Assembly (NCBI RefSeq): GCF_023656565.1
Contig: NZ_JAMOKG010000002.1
Location: 936,030-1,000,029, forward strand
Origin: Flavobacterium tyrosinilyticum
GTDB lineage: Bacteria > Bacteroidota > Bacteroidia > Flavobacteriales > Flavobacteriaceae
Direction: 5' to 3'
Length of the DNA: 64,000 bases
Below, piece by piece: positions 34,335-43,386 of this stretch (positions are counted from its first letter, which is position 1; the number at the start of each line of letters is the position of its first letter). Below the pieces are notes generated by a model. It saw only the letters and a list, made by a program, of their open reading frames with translations. It had not been told where the DNA came from and ran no database searches. Made by a program: the position numbers and the translations under genes.

Positions 34335-35600
34335 ATGAAATATATAGATAATAGTTTAGCCGCAAAGAGCGTAAAGATTTTAACGCAAAGTTCGCAAAGT
34401 TTAATTTCCTTGCGTGCCTTGCGCTTTGTCTTTGCATGCCTTGCGGTTACTTTAGCAAGTTGTAACGAAAAGAAAGCGGAAGACGCTCAGGAAGAAGAAA
34501 CAGAAACTACAGAAGTGGCTTTGACGGAATCACAATTCAAAACGGTAGGAATTGAAACTGGAATTGTAGAAGATCGTAATCTCAACAAAGTCATCAAAGC
34601 AAATGGTTACACAACAGTTCCTCCGCAAAATTCTGCTGAGGTTTCGACTTTAATTGGTGGAACAGTAAAAGATATTTTTGTTTTGGAAGGAACTTATGTA
34701 AACAAAGGAAAAGTATTAGCGACGATTCAGAATCTAGAAGTTATAGAAATGCAGGAAGATTATCAGTCGGCTGTTGCCAATGTAGAATTCTTGCAGTTAG
34801 AATATAATCGCCAGAAAACGTTGAGTGAGGAAAATGTGAATCCGAGAAAGACTTTTCAGGAAGTAAAAGCCAAATTAGCGGCCGAAAGAGCCCGTGCGCA
34901 AGCCGCAAAAAACAAGCTAGATGCTTTACATGTGGGTGCAAAAGGCACTACATCGGTTGTGCCAATTGTGTCGCCGATAAATGGTTTTGTTGGAAAAATC
35001 AATATTGCTAAAGGCGCTTTTGCGAATACCGGAGTTTCGCTTTTTGAAGTGGTAGACAACAGCCAGATGCATTTGGATTTGAATGTGTATGAGAAAGATT
35101 TGGGTTCGATTTCTGTTGGTCAGGTAATTGATTTTGTCTTAACGAATCAGTCGAATAAATCAATTAAAGGAAAGATTTTCGGAATCAATAAGTCTTTTTC
35201 TAACGAGAGCAAAACAGTTGCCGTACATGCCAAAATTGATCCTGCTGATGCCAAAGGTTTGATTCCGGGAATGTATGTTTCTGCGAATATCAATATAGTT
35301 AATGCAACTGTTCCAGCATTGCCAAAAGATGCCGTAGTCCGCAATGCCGATAAGTATTTTGTTTTTGTTCAGGAAGAAGGCCATGCAGAAGAAAAACACG
35401 AACACAAAGTAGGCGAAAAAGAAGAAGCACATGAGGCAGAAGTTCATTTTAAAGCTTTAGAGGTAATTCCAGGAACAACCGATTTAGGTTTTACAGAAGT
35501 TAAATTCGTTGATAAAATTGACTCTCAAGCAAAGATTGTTACAAAAGGCGCTTTTTATTTGCTTTCAGCAATGAAGGGTGGCGGGGAGCATTCGCATTAG
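34335..35600 (+). CDS. czcB: Efflux RND periplasmic adaptor lipoprotein (CzcB-like)
   Basis: A 421-residue membrane fusion protein linking CzcA to the outer-membrane channel. The lipoyl/barrel parts are recognisable from AEVSTLIGGTVKDIFVLEGTY and PINGFVGKINIAKGAFANTG. The C-terminal region carries a His/Glu-rich stretch EEGHAEEKHEHKVGEKEEAHE and ends GGGEHSH, fitting metal binding. The signal peptide ends in lipobox TLASC (Cys43), and residues 9-38 including most of its hydrophobic core are encoded by a CGCAAAG/CTTTGCG repeat. No other Met precedes Cys43; in-frame TTG codons for Leu26 and Leu29 are alternative starts. The ATG is 2 bp after the previous stop. Confidence 0.92.
   Translation: MKYIDNSLAAKSVKILTQSSQSLISLRALRFVFACLAVTLASCNEKKAEDAQEEETETTEVALTESQFKTVGIETGIVEDRNLNKVIKANGYTTVPPQNSAEVSTLIGGTVKDIFVLEGTYVNKGKVLATIQNLEVIEMQEDYQSAVANVEFLQLEYNRQKTLSEENVNPRKTFQEVKAKLAAERARAQAAKNKLDALHVGAKGTTSVVPIVSPINGFVGKINIAKGAFANTGVSLFEVVDNSQMHLDLNVYEKDLGSISVGQVIDFVLTNQSNKSIKGKIFGINKSFSNESKTVAVHAKIDPADAKGLIPGMYVSANINIVNATVPALPKDAVVRNADKYFVFVQEEGHAEEKHEHKVGEKEEAHEAEVHFKALEVIPGTTDLGFTEVKFVDKIDSQAKIVTKGAFYLLSAMKGGGEHSH
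34359..34449. repeat. CGCAAAG palindromic repeat inside the CzcB-like reading frame
   Basis: Left units GCCGCAAAGAGCGTAAAG and AACGCAAAGTTCGCAAAG, right units CCTTGCGTGCCTTGCGCTTTG and GCATGCCTTGCGGTTA. This is the complete inverted-repeat architecture seen between genes elsewhere, here read as signal-peptide codons. Confidence 0.88.
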
Positions 35601-36103
35601 TGAGTTTTGCCACGAAGGCGCTAAGGCACAAAGTTTTTTTTATGCTGGAGTGTAATTTGCTCGCAAAGACTCAGAGGCGCAAAGTTTTTTTATGGTAGAG
35701 TGGAATTATCTCGCAAAGTCACAAAGTTTTTTACATGGAGAATATACGTATTATTTGTCATTTCGACGAAGGAGAAATCTCCACAAGTAGCTCCGTTCCT
35801 AGAATTCAATCTTTGTGGAGTTTCTAGCGGAGATTTCTCCTTCGTCGAAATGACATAAAATGAGAAAAAAAAACTTAGCAGCTTTGCGACTTTGCGAGAC
35901 TAACTCAATCCGACTTAAAAAAAACTTTGCGGCTCTGAGTCTTTGCGAGATTAATTCCACCAGACTTTAAAAAAACTTAGAGACTTAGTGTCTTCGTGGC
36001 AACAAACTTTAGCACAAAATGCTTAATTTTAGGACATTATTTAAACAATAACTTCAGGCATTAAAAACGTGAAACTTTAAACCTGAAACCTGAAACTCAA
36101 AAA
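35601..36103. repeat. 503-bp gap filled by a four-level nested palindrome
   Basis: From outside in: GCCACGAAG (35609) with CTTCGTGGC (ending 36000); CTCGCAAAGACTCAGAGGCGC with its partner GCGGCTCTGAGTCTTTGCGAG; TCTCGCAAAGTCACAAAG with CTTTGCGACTTTGCGAGA; and a core TGTCATTTCGACGAAGGAG (35756) with CTCCTTCGTCGAAATGACA (ending 35855). A short AACTTTAAACCTGAAACCTG repeat precedes the ATPase start. Confidence 0.9.
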
Positions 36104-38104
36104 ATGATACATCAAGATAAAGAAATAAAAACGATAAAAAGTAAAGCCAAACCTTCCTGCTGCTGTTCTCATGACGAACCAGTGCATTCAGACAATGATG
36201 GGCATGATCATGGCGGACATGATCACGAACACAATGCAAGTGGCAATTTATTTAAACTATTTCTTCCATCAATTATATCTTTTATTTTATTGCTAATCGG
36301 AATTGGTTTTGATAACTATTTTCCGCAAGAATGGTTTACAGGATATGTTAGAATTGTCTGGTATGCAATTGCGTATCTTCCGGTCGGACTTCCAGTTTTG
36401 AGAGAAGCTTATGAAAGCATTGTAAAAGGAGATGTTTTCTCAGAATTTTTCCTGATGTGTATCGCCACAATCGGTGCTTTTGCCATTGGAGAATATCCAG
36501 AAGGTGTTGCTGTTATGCTGTTTTATACCATTGGAGAAACTTTTCAAGGAATGGCGGTTAATAGAGCCAAATCGAGTATTAAAAGTCTGCTCGATCAACG
36601 TCCAGATGAGGTTCATGTTTTAGAAAACAATGTTGCAGTAAAAGTCAAAGCCAAAGACGTTCAGATTGGAGCCATTATTCAGCTGAAAGCAGGAGAAAAA
36701 CTCGGTTTGGATGGCGAATTATTATCCGATTCCGCTTCGTTTAATACAGCGGCTTTAACGGGAGAAAGTAAACCAGACACTAAAAAGAAAGGCGATACCG
36801 TTTTGGCAGGAATGCTAAACGGAAGTACTATTGCTGAGGTAAAAGTAACAACAGCTTACAACGACAGTAAATTGTCTAAAATTCTGGAATTGGTACAAAG
36901 CGCCACAACCAAAAAAGCTCCTGCCGAATTGTTTATTAGAAAGTTTGCTAAAATCTATACACCGATTGTAGTCTATCTGGCCATTGCGATTTGTCTGCTT
37001 CCAATGCTTTTTGTAGATAATTACGTTTTCAGTGACTGGTTGTACAGAGCTTTAGTTTTCTTAGTAATTTCTTGCCCTTGTGCTTTGGTTATCAGTATTC
37101 CACTGGGTTATTTTGGCGGAATAGGTGCTGCAAGTAAAAACGGAATCTTGTTTAAAGGCAGTAATTTTCTCGACAGTATTTCGACTATTCAGAATGTGGT
37201 GGTTGATAAAACGGGAACCATGACCGAAGGTGTTTTTAAAGTGCAGGAAGTTATTATAAAACCGGATTTTGATAAAGAGGAAATTCTGAAATTTGTTAAT
37301 GCTTTAGAAGGAAAAAGCACGCATCCTGTAGCAACTGCCATTCATAATCATGTTGGAATAATCGATTCATCAATCGAATTGAATAATGTAGAAGAAATCT
37401 CAGGTCACGGTTTAAAGGCTCAGATAAACGGAAAAGAGCTGCATGTGGGAAACTTCAAGCTTCTTGAGAAATTCAATATTTCGTATGATATTGATCCGTC
37501 TTCTGTAGTTTATACCACAATTGCCATCGCTTACGACAGAAAGTTTGCCGGCTATTTAACCATTGCAGATGAAATTAAAGAAGATGCGAAAGAAACGGTT
37601 TCTAAACTAAAATCTCTAGGCGTAAAGCTGACCATGTTGAGTGGAGACAAATCGAATGTCGTTCAATTCGTAGCAGATAAGCTTGGAATTACGAAAGCTT
37701 TTGGCGATTTGCTTCCCGAAGATAAAGTCAATAAAGTCAACGAAATTAAGGCCAAAAACGAAACGATTGCTTTTGTGGGCGATGGCGTAAACGATGCGCC
37801 TGTAATTGCTTTAAGCACCGTCGGCATTGCCATGGGAGGTTTAGGAAGCGATGCTGCCATAGAAACTGCCGATGTCGTAATTCAGGACGATAAACCTAGT
37901 AAAATTGCAATGGCAATCAATATCGGAAAACAGACCAAAAAGATTGTCTGGCAGAATATTACACTTGCTTTTGTGGTTAAGGCTTTTGTTTTAATTCTTG
38001 GCGCGGGCGGACTTGCCACAATGTGGGAAGCTGTTTTTGCTGATGTTGGTGTGGCTTTATTAGCGATATTGAATGCAGTAAGAATTCAGAGAATGAAATT
38101 TTAA
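36104..38104 (+). CDS. Zn/Cd-type heavy-metal P-type ATPase
   Basis: A 666-residue inner-membrane P1B-type ATPase that exports divalent metal ions using ATP. The N-terminus is a Cys/His-rich tail (CCCSHDEPVHSD then HDHGGHDHEHN) instead of a folded HMA domain. The metal-site motif is Cys324-Pro-Cys326 in the sixth helix, phosphorylation is at Asp368 (DKTGTMTEG), the HP motif reads STHPVA, and the hinge is GDGVNDAP. The last helix has an Asp-Val-Gly (FADVGVALLAILNA), typical of the Zn/Cd/Pb subgroup (ZntA/CadA type). It complements the CzcCBA pump encoded upstream but is separated from it by a large nested repeat. Confidence 0.94.
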   Translation: MIHQDKEIKTIKSKAKPSCCCSHDEPVHSDNDGHDHGGHDHEHNASGNLFKLFLPSIISFILLLIGIGFDNYFPQEWFTGYVRIVWYAIAYLPVGLPVLREAYESIVKGDVFSEFFLMCIATIGAFAIGEYPEGVAVMLFYTIGETFQGMAVNRAKSSIKSLLDQRPDEVHVLENNVAVKVKAKDVQIGAIIQLKAGEKLGLDGELLSDSASFNTAALTGESKPDTKKKGDTVLAGMLNGSTIAEVKVTTAYNDSKLSKILELVQSATTKKAPAELFIRKFAKIYTPIVVYLAIAICLLPMLFVDNYVFSDWLYRALVFLVISCPCALVISIPLGYFGGIGAASKNGILFKGSNFLDSISTIQNVVVDKTGTMTEGVFKVQEVIIKPDFDKEEILKFVNALEGKSTHPVATAIHNHVGIIDSSIELNNVEEISGHGLKAQINGKELHVGNFKLLEKFNISYDIDPSSVVYTTIAIAYDRKFAGYLTIADEIKEDAKETVSKLKSLGVKLTMLSGDKSNVVQFVADKLGITKAFGDLLPEDKVNKVNEIKAKNETIAFVGDGVNDAPVIALSTVGIAMGGLGSDAAIETADVVIQDDKPSKIAMAINIGKQTKKIVWQNITLAFVVKAFVLILGAGGLATMWEAVFADVGVALLAILNAVRIQRMKF

Positions 38105-38110
38105 GATAAT

Positions 38111-38141
38111 AAAAGCCCAATTCATACGAATTGGGCTTTTT
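38111..38141. terminator. Bidirectional terminator
   Basis: AAAAGCCCAATTC / GAATTGGGCTTTT with a 5-base loop, between the convergent ATPase and tautomerase genes. Confidence 0.92.
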
Positions 38142-38143
38142 AC

Positions 38144-38542
38144 TTATTTCTTTAAATGTTTTTGCTCTTGAATTTCTCCATTGCCAAAAGACCAGTTTTC
38201 ATGACCATTATTTTCTAGTAAAACAATAATTATGTTGTTGATTAGGATTTCAGTTGAAGCCGAAATTTTTGAAGCAATTTTATGATATAGTTTTTTCTTT
38301 TGTTCTAAAGTTCTTCCTTGTCCCGCAGTTATTTGTACATAAACTATTTGTTCAGAATGTGAAATTCCTAAATAACTTTTAGGATATTTTATCTGATATG
38401 TTTCTAGTTCTTCAATTACATGAAAATAATCATCGACAGGAATATTAAATTCTTCAATTAAAGATTGATGAATAACTTCAGAAATAGTATTTTTTGTTTC
38501 AAGCGAAAGTTTTTTTGGAAGACTTATTCTAACAAATGGCAT
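38144..38542 (-). CDS. Tautomerase superfamily protein
   Basis: A 132-residue cytoplasmic protein starting MPFVRISLPKKLS, so Pro2 is available as the N-terminal catalytic proline after Met removal. The pattern of two beta-alpha-beta units (residues 1-60 and 65-120, the second around IVYVQITAGQGRTLEQKKKL) fits the fused or long 4-oxalocrotonate tautomerase-like group, which is about twice the length of the small enzymes. Substrate unknown. It stands alone, reading toward the bidirectional terminator shared with the P-type ATPase. Confidence 0.85.
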   Translation of the reverse strand: MPFVRISLPKKLSLETKNTISEVIHQSLIEEFNIPVDDYFHVIEELETYQIKYPKSYLGISHSEQIVYVQITAGQGRTLEQKKKLYHKIASKISASTEILINNIIIVLLENNGHENWSFGNGEIQEQKHLKK

Positions 38543-38586
38543 TTTATTCAGTTTTTAAATCAACAATAAAAGTACAAAAAATCGAA

Positions 38587-39867
38587 TTATTTATTGATTA
38601 TATTTTTCCATCTACTTTCGGAATAGAATTTTTGAAATGTTGCATTAGATAATAATGATTTTAAGTTTAAATCGCCTCTAAGATGATTTAAACTTAAAAA
38701 ATCTAAAGCAATACTTCGATATTGTTCTTCATTGTTCTGATTGTAAATTTTTGCAAAAAGTTCTGCAGCTTCAAAGTTTTGTGCGCTCGTCATTCCACCT
38801 AGAATCATTGAGGCGTTATTGTAGTTTTCATATACTTTCTGAAATTCTTTTGTCACATAATATTTTTTAGCTAAACGGATAAGACTTAAAGTGTCTTCTA
38901 TATCTTTTTTTTCTTTTTTTGTAGCGTCTAAAGCTGTTGGGAGAGTATATTTAAAACCATAATTCAGCGCATAAATTTTTAAAGGAAGCAATCCTAAAGA
39001 AATTCGCCTTTTATCGATTTCATTTTCATTTAAAATTCCTCTAAAACCTGATGCTTCACCGTTTTGGGTCCAATTTACTTGCGTTCCGTAAAGTTGCTTG
39101 TAATTGAGATTGCACTGAACTCTATCATACAAAAAAGCATAATTTTCCATATCGAGTTCTTTTGTTCCTTTTAGTTTTTCCATTTCATGCAAAGCAGTTG
39201 TTTGAAATAGTATATCTTGATCTGAGTGCTGTACAATGAGCCAGAAATTGTGAGCGCCGTCTTTACCAATTTGAGATATTTTGAGCCAGCCGTGTTTTTT
39301 CAAAATCTCTTTTGCAGCAGAAAGATTTTTAAAATCTAACTCGTTAATCTTCTGCTGTATTTCATTCAATTGTGCAGGATCAGAAGTTTGAATTTTAGAA
39401 TACCTGATTTTCTGATCTTCAATTCCCATTGCAATAATTTGTTTTCGAAGCTCAGGAAGTAACAATGTCTTTTCATATTCTTGTTCTTTCAAATGCGATT
39501 TTTGCGCTATAACTTTCCATTCTTCAGGATAGTTATTCCGAATGAAATCAAAATACGGATCGATCAATAATTGGTCTGTTTCCGTCCAACCTTTATCCAA
39601 TGACAAATCTAAATACTCAAACGCTTTTGTTTTATTTTCGTCAAGCGAATACATTCCAGCCGCTTTGTAAGCATTTAGATCATTGGGTTTTTCAATTGAA
39701 AATGCCTTTTCCAGTTTTGGAATGGCGTTTTTATAATCTTTTTGAAGATGCAATAACGAAGCTTCTGCAATTAAAGCTTCGTATGCAAGATTATTTTGCC
39801 CTTTAGAAGTATAAAAACTAAATAGCAATAAGAGAAATCCATATTGTTTCAGATATTTTAAACTCAT
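38587..39867 (-). CDS. DUF6624 domain protein with N-terminal helical repeats
   Basis: I start this at the ATG at 39867 (426 residues); the frame stays open to a TTG at 39897, which is less likely because it would precede the signal peptide (SLKYLKQYGFLLLLFSFY) with polar residues. The N-terminal half (about 25-130) has TPR-like helix pairs, for example AYEALIAEASLLHLQKDYKN. The C-terminal half matches DUF6624, with ENYAFLYDRVQCNLNYKQLYG then FRGILNENEIDKRRISLGL. The function of DUF6624 is unknown. It is probably periplasmic. A 45-bp gap to the tautomerase gene leaves room for cotranscription. Confidence 0.8.
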   Translation of the reverse strand: MSLKYLKQYGFLLLLFSFYTSKGQNNLAYEALIAEASLLHLQKDYKNAIPKLEKAFSIEKPNDLNAYKAAGMYSLDENKTKAFEYLDLSLDKGWTETDQLLIDPYFDFIRNNYPEEWKVIAQKSHLKEQEYEKTLLLPELRKQIIAMGIEDQKIRYSKIQTSDPAQLNEIQQKINELDFKNLSAAKEILKKHGWLKISQIGKDGAHNFWLIVQHSDQDILFQTTALHEMEKLKGTKELDMENYAFLYDRVQCNLNYKQLYGTQVNWTQNGEASGFRGILNENEIDKRRISLGLLPLKIYALNYGFKYTLPTALDATKKEKKDIEDTLSLIRLAKKYYVTKEFQKVYENYNNASMILGGMTSAQNFEAAELFAKIYNQNNEEQYRSIALDFLSLNHLRGDLNLKSLLSNATFQKFYSESRWKNIINK

Positions 39868-39929
39868 TTTTTCAGCTTTTGGAAGATGAAAATACAAATT
39901 ATATTTTGATGTGCTTGAAACAAAGTGTT

Positions 39930-40580
39930 TTAAAAACGTAATTCAATTATGTTTTCATTATTCTCCAAAGTTATTTTTACCGGATTACTTTCAGAAGGAA
40001 TTTGAGTTGGATACCAATTTCTAGTCGGTTGAACCAAAATCAATAAGCCTTCATGATCGCCAATTGCAGCAAATTTATCTGTATTGGTATTTTGAGAAAA
40101 GAAATGCAATCCGTGTTCTTCAATTAATTGATTTCCTAATTCTAACGGATTTTCCGTAACAATTCCGATTTCGCTTATGTTTAAAATAGAAGCAGAGTTG
40201 AATTCACCAACTTGTTCATTATTAAGATCATGTCTAGCAATGAATTCGAGTAAATTTCCGTTGTGATCAAAGAAATAAATAGAATGCGCATTCCAGTTTT
40301 CAAAGTTAGTAACGACGCTTTTATCTTCCAGAACAATTAAATCCACTTTGTCTTTGCACCATTGAATGGCTTCTTCAAGCTGATTTTCAGGAATATTAAA
40401 AGCAAAGTGATAGATGGAATTAAAATCTGGATCTTCTACAAATTTTAAAATAGAAGTTCCAGCCTGAAATGTGATTGATTTTTGATCATTTTCCAGAACA
40501 AAAAGTCCAAAAAGGTTCTGGTAAAATGCTTTCGTTTTTTGAATATCGTTCGTTTTGATTTGTATTTGATCTATTCTCAT
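39930..40580 (-). CDS. VOC (glyoxalase/bleomycin resistance) family protein
   Basis: A 216-residue cytoplasmic protein made of two beta-alpha-beta-beta-beta units. The first is clear from IQIKTNDIQKTKAFYQNLFG, SIYHFAFNIPE and FFDHNGNLLEFIARH, which carry His and Glu positions used for metal binding in VOC enzymes. The second (about 130-215) is more degenerate, with LELGNQLIEEHGL and FAAIGDHEGLLIL. The length and pattern resemble ring-cleavage-dioxygenase-like VOC proteins. No substrate can be given. It is monocistronic and separated from the sulfatase by a terminator. Confidence 0.88.
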   Translation of the reverse strand: MRIDQIQIKTNDIQKTKAFYQNLFGLFVLENDQKSITFQAGTSILKFVEDPDFNSIYHFAFNIPENQLEEAIQWCKDKVDLIVLEDKSVVTNFENWNAHSIYFFDHNGNLLEFIARHDLNNEQVGEFNSASILNISEIGIVTENPLELGNQLIEEHGLHFFSQNTNTDKFAAIGDHEGLLILVQPTRNWYPTQIPSESNPVKITLENNENIIELRF

Positions 40581-40722
40581 GACAATAATTTTTTATAAAA
40601 GAAAAAGCTTCTTTTGAGTGACAAACAAATTTAAATAATACAAAAGATATTCAACATGTAAGGTCATTTTATGCCTCAATGGAAGTATAGGGAAATAGTA
40701 TTGATTGGGATGTTTTTTATAT

Positions 40723-40757
40723 AAAAAAAAGTCCATTTCATTATGAAATGGACTTTT
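40723..40757 (-). terminator. Rho-independent terminator
   Basis: GTCCATTTCA / TGAAATGGAC around a short TTA-containing loop, with A residues on the left and TTTTATTTTTT on the right. Read on the minus strand it ends the arylsulfatase gene. Confidence 0.9.
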
Positions 40758-40781
40758 ATTTTTTGTTTTGATAGAATCAAT

Positions 40782-43151
40782 TTACGATTTCAAATCCACC
40801 ACAACTTTTTCAATTTTACCTTGAAAAGTAAAAGGCGCGTCGTATGTTCTGTTAACAGGCGTTCCAAAATCCTCACCAACATCTAAAGTCTCATCTGCAG
40901 AGAAACGGCTTGGCACTGTTTTCGGGATGTCACCGCTGGCTACTTTTTTACCATCGACTAGTAAGGTTGCTTTAGCCGCTTTTCCGACACCTCCGCCAGC
41001 GTAGTCAAAATTAACTACAATTTTATGTTTACCCGCTGTTAAAGCAGTTGGTGACTGTATGCTCCATTTATGATTTGGATAATGAGAAAAAGCATATGCA
41101 AATGTCGGTTTACCTTTTTGAAGCATTAAAGCCAATCCGGCAAAGTAACCGCCTTGTGTAATAATCATGCCTTCTTGACCTGCTTTTACATCAACATCGG
41201 CTGTTATGCTGAATGATGTATTTTTCATGTTAGGAGCCATTCCTTCTGTAATGCGAGATGTTCCTTCGTGAAAAGTAAACTGAGTTCGGCCTTTATTTAA
41301 ATTAGGACGATTTTCAGGATTTACCCTGTCTATGTAACGATCATCAAATGGAAAAACTTTATATTTTTCGGCTTCTTCCATAAAATCTTTTTGCATTTCT
41401 TTCAGTTTCTCTGGATTCTGTGCCGCAATATCTTTGGCTTGACTGTAATCTTTTGTCAAATCGTACAATTCCCATTTATAATCTTTAACTGGATCTTCTG
41501 TAGGCGTTGGATGCCCTTGCCATGGCAGATTTTTGGGAGTTGTACTCGCCATCCATCCGTCTTTATAATAGGCTCTGTTTGCTATAACTTCAAAATATTG
41601 CGATTTATGTGTTTCTGGCGCACTAGCATTATCAAAAGAATACATAAGACTTTTTCCTGCCATTGGAGTTTGATCAAAACCATCCACTTTTTTAGGTTCA
41701 GGTATATTAGCCGCTTCTAGTATAGTAGGGACAATATCTGTAATGTGAGTAAATTGGCTTCTTATTTGTCCAATTTGCTTAATTCTTGCCGGCCATGAAA
41801 TTACCATTCCAGTACGGCTTCCTCCTAAATGTGATGCAATTTTTTTGTCCCACTGAAAAGGCGTGTTCATAGCATGCGCCCAGCTTTGCGAGTAATGTTC
41901 TGCCATCCATGGACCGCCAAAATCATCTAAATGTTTCAGCATAAATTCTTCGGTATCAACTTCGCCATTTACCATAATACCAATTTCGCTGGTTAATCCT
42001 TGTCCAGTTGGGTCTTCGGCGCTGGCGCCATTATCTCCCATAATAAAGATTACCAAAGTATTGTCATATTGGCCAAGATCTTTAATGGCTTGCAATATTC
42101 TTCCAATCTGATTGTCACAATAAGCCAACATTGCCGCATAAACTTCCATTTCTCGAGCCGCTACTTTTTTCATTCCTGGAGATAGTGCATCCCATTTTTG
42201 ATATTCTGGAGGTGTTACAGCCAATAAAGCGTCAGATGGAATAATCCCTAATTTTTTCTGATTTTCGTAAGTTTCAATTCGCTGTTTATCAAAACCCTGA
42301 TCAAATTTTCCTTTAAATTTTGCAATCCATTCTTTAGGAGCCTGATGAGGTGCATGTGCTGTTCCTGGTGTATAATACGCAAAGAAAGGCTTGTTTGGAG
42401 AAACGTTCTTTTGAGTTTGTATCCAACGAATAGCATGATCGGCCAAATCTCGATCTAAAACGTAATCAGGATCAACTTTATCATCTTTAAAATACGGATC
42501 GACAGGTTTTGTACCTTCAAATAATGCGGGTCTAAATTGATGCGCATCGGCACCTAGAAAACCATAAAAATATTCAAAACCTAAGCCAGTTGGCCATAAA
42601 TTAAAAGGTCCAGCTGGAGTAGATTGCCAGTCTGGTACGTTATGATTTTTTCCAAACCAGGAAGTTCCGTAACCATTGTCGGTTAAGATTTTACCAATTG
42701 TAGCAACGCTTCGCGGCACTAAACTGTTGTAGCCAGGATATGGAGTTGAAAATTCCATAATAATTCCCGTTGCAGCAGTATGATGATTTCTTCCTGTAAT
42801 TAATGCAGCTCTGGAAGGCGAACAAACCGCTGTGGTATGAAAACGGTTGTAGCGTAATCCATTTTTGGCAAGAGCATCAAAATTTGGAGTTGGTATAGGT
42901 CCGCCAAACGTAGAACTTGCTCCAAAACCAACATCGTCAATCATAATAAGCAAAACATTTGGAGCGCTTTCGGGAGCACTAATTTCTTTAGGCCATTCTA
43001 TAGGATCTGAGCCTTTGATTGTGGGAGCTACTTTGCCAACTTTTTGATAGGGTTCAATCGGTAAAACTGTTCTGTCAGGCCAATTTTGAGAATGCGTTGT
43101 CCCAAAGGCAAATAGTGTAAAAAAGACGGTGAGCAAAAAGTTATTTTTCAT
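40782..43151 (-). CDS. Arylsulfatase
   Basis: A 789-residue exported sulfatase that hydrolyses sulfate esters. The signal peptide covers about 1-21 (ending GTTHSQ). The type I sulfatase signature is CSPSRAALITG with Cys110, the residue converted to formylglycine. Metal-binding aspartates are in MIDDVGFG and a second pair in FIMGDNGA. The C-terminal 150 residues (from about 640) form a beta-sandwich-like domain typical of the larger AtsA-like arylsulfatases. Sulfatase maturation needs an anaerobic or aerobic formylglycine enzyme not seen here. It has its own terminator and lies behind the SusCD-peroxidase operon, from which it is separated by another terminator. Confidence 0.94.
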   Translation of the reverse strand: MKNNFLLTVFFTLFAFGTTHSQNWPDRTVLPIEPYQKVGKVAPTIKGSDPIEWPKEISAPESAPNVLLIMIDDVGFGASSTFGGPIPTPNFDALAKNGLRYNRFHTTAVCSPSRAALITGRNHHTAATGIIMEFSTPYPGYNSLVPRSVATIGKILTDNGYGTSWFGKNHNVPDWQSTPAGPFNLWPTGLGFEYFYGFLGADAHQFRPALFEGTKPVDPYFKDDKVDPDYVLDRDLADHAIRWIQTQKNVSPNKPFFAYYTPGTAHAPHQAPKEWIAKFKGKFDQGFDKQRIETYENQKKLGIIPSDALLAVTPPEYQKWDALSPGMKKVAAREMEVYAAMLAYCDNQIGRILQAIKDLGQYDNTLVIFIMGDNGASAEDPTGQGLTSEIGIMVNGEVDTEEFMLKHLDDFGGPWMAEHYSQSWAHAMNTPFQWDKKIASHLGGSRTGMVISWPARIKQIGQIRSQFTHITDIVPTILEAANIPEPKKVDGFDQTPMAGKSLMYSFDNASAPETHKSQYFEVIANRAYYKDGWMASTTPKNLPWQGHPTPTEDPVKDYKWELYDLTKDYSQAKDIAAQNPEKLKEMQKDFMEEAEKYKVFPFDDRYIDRVNPENRPNLNKGRTQFTFHEGTSRITEGMAPNMKNTSFSITADVDVKAGQEGMIITQGGYFAGLALMLQKGKPTFAYAFSHYPNHKWSIQSPTALTAGKHKIVVNFDYAGGGVGKAAKATLLVDGKKVASGDIPKTVPSRFSADETLDVGEDFGTPVNRTYDAPFTFQGKIEKVVVDLKS

Positions 43152-43304
43152 AAAATTAGAAGGTATTATATTTATAGAAAAAACAATTGTAACTTTTTAA
43201 AAACTTGTATTCGAGATGAATAGATAGTAAATATACAAAAAATAAAGAATGAGGTTTAAAATTATGTTAAAATTTTATGCAGATAATTTTTACGATTTTT
43301 TTTG

Positions 43305-43340
43305 AATAAAAAAGCCCATTTCATAAAAGAAATGGGCTTA
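43305..43340 (-). terminator. Rho-independent terminator
   Basis: On the minus strand, GCCCATTTC / GAAATGGGC with a 6-base loop is followed by six T residues. It ends the peroxidase gene, so the arylsulfatase gene likely has its own promoter in 43152-43304. Confidence 0.85.
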
Positions 43341-43386
43341 ACAGATTTGTAAATACTTGGGGCAAAATACAAATCAATTAACTAAC

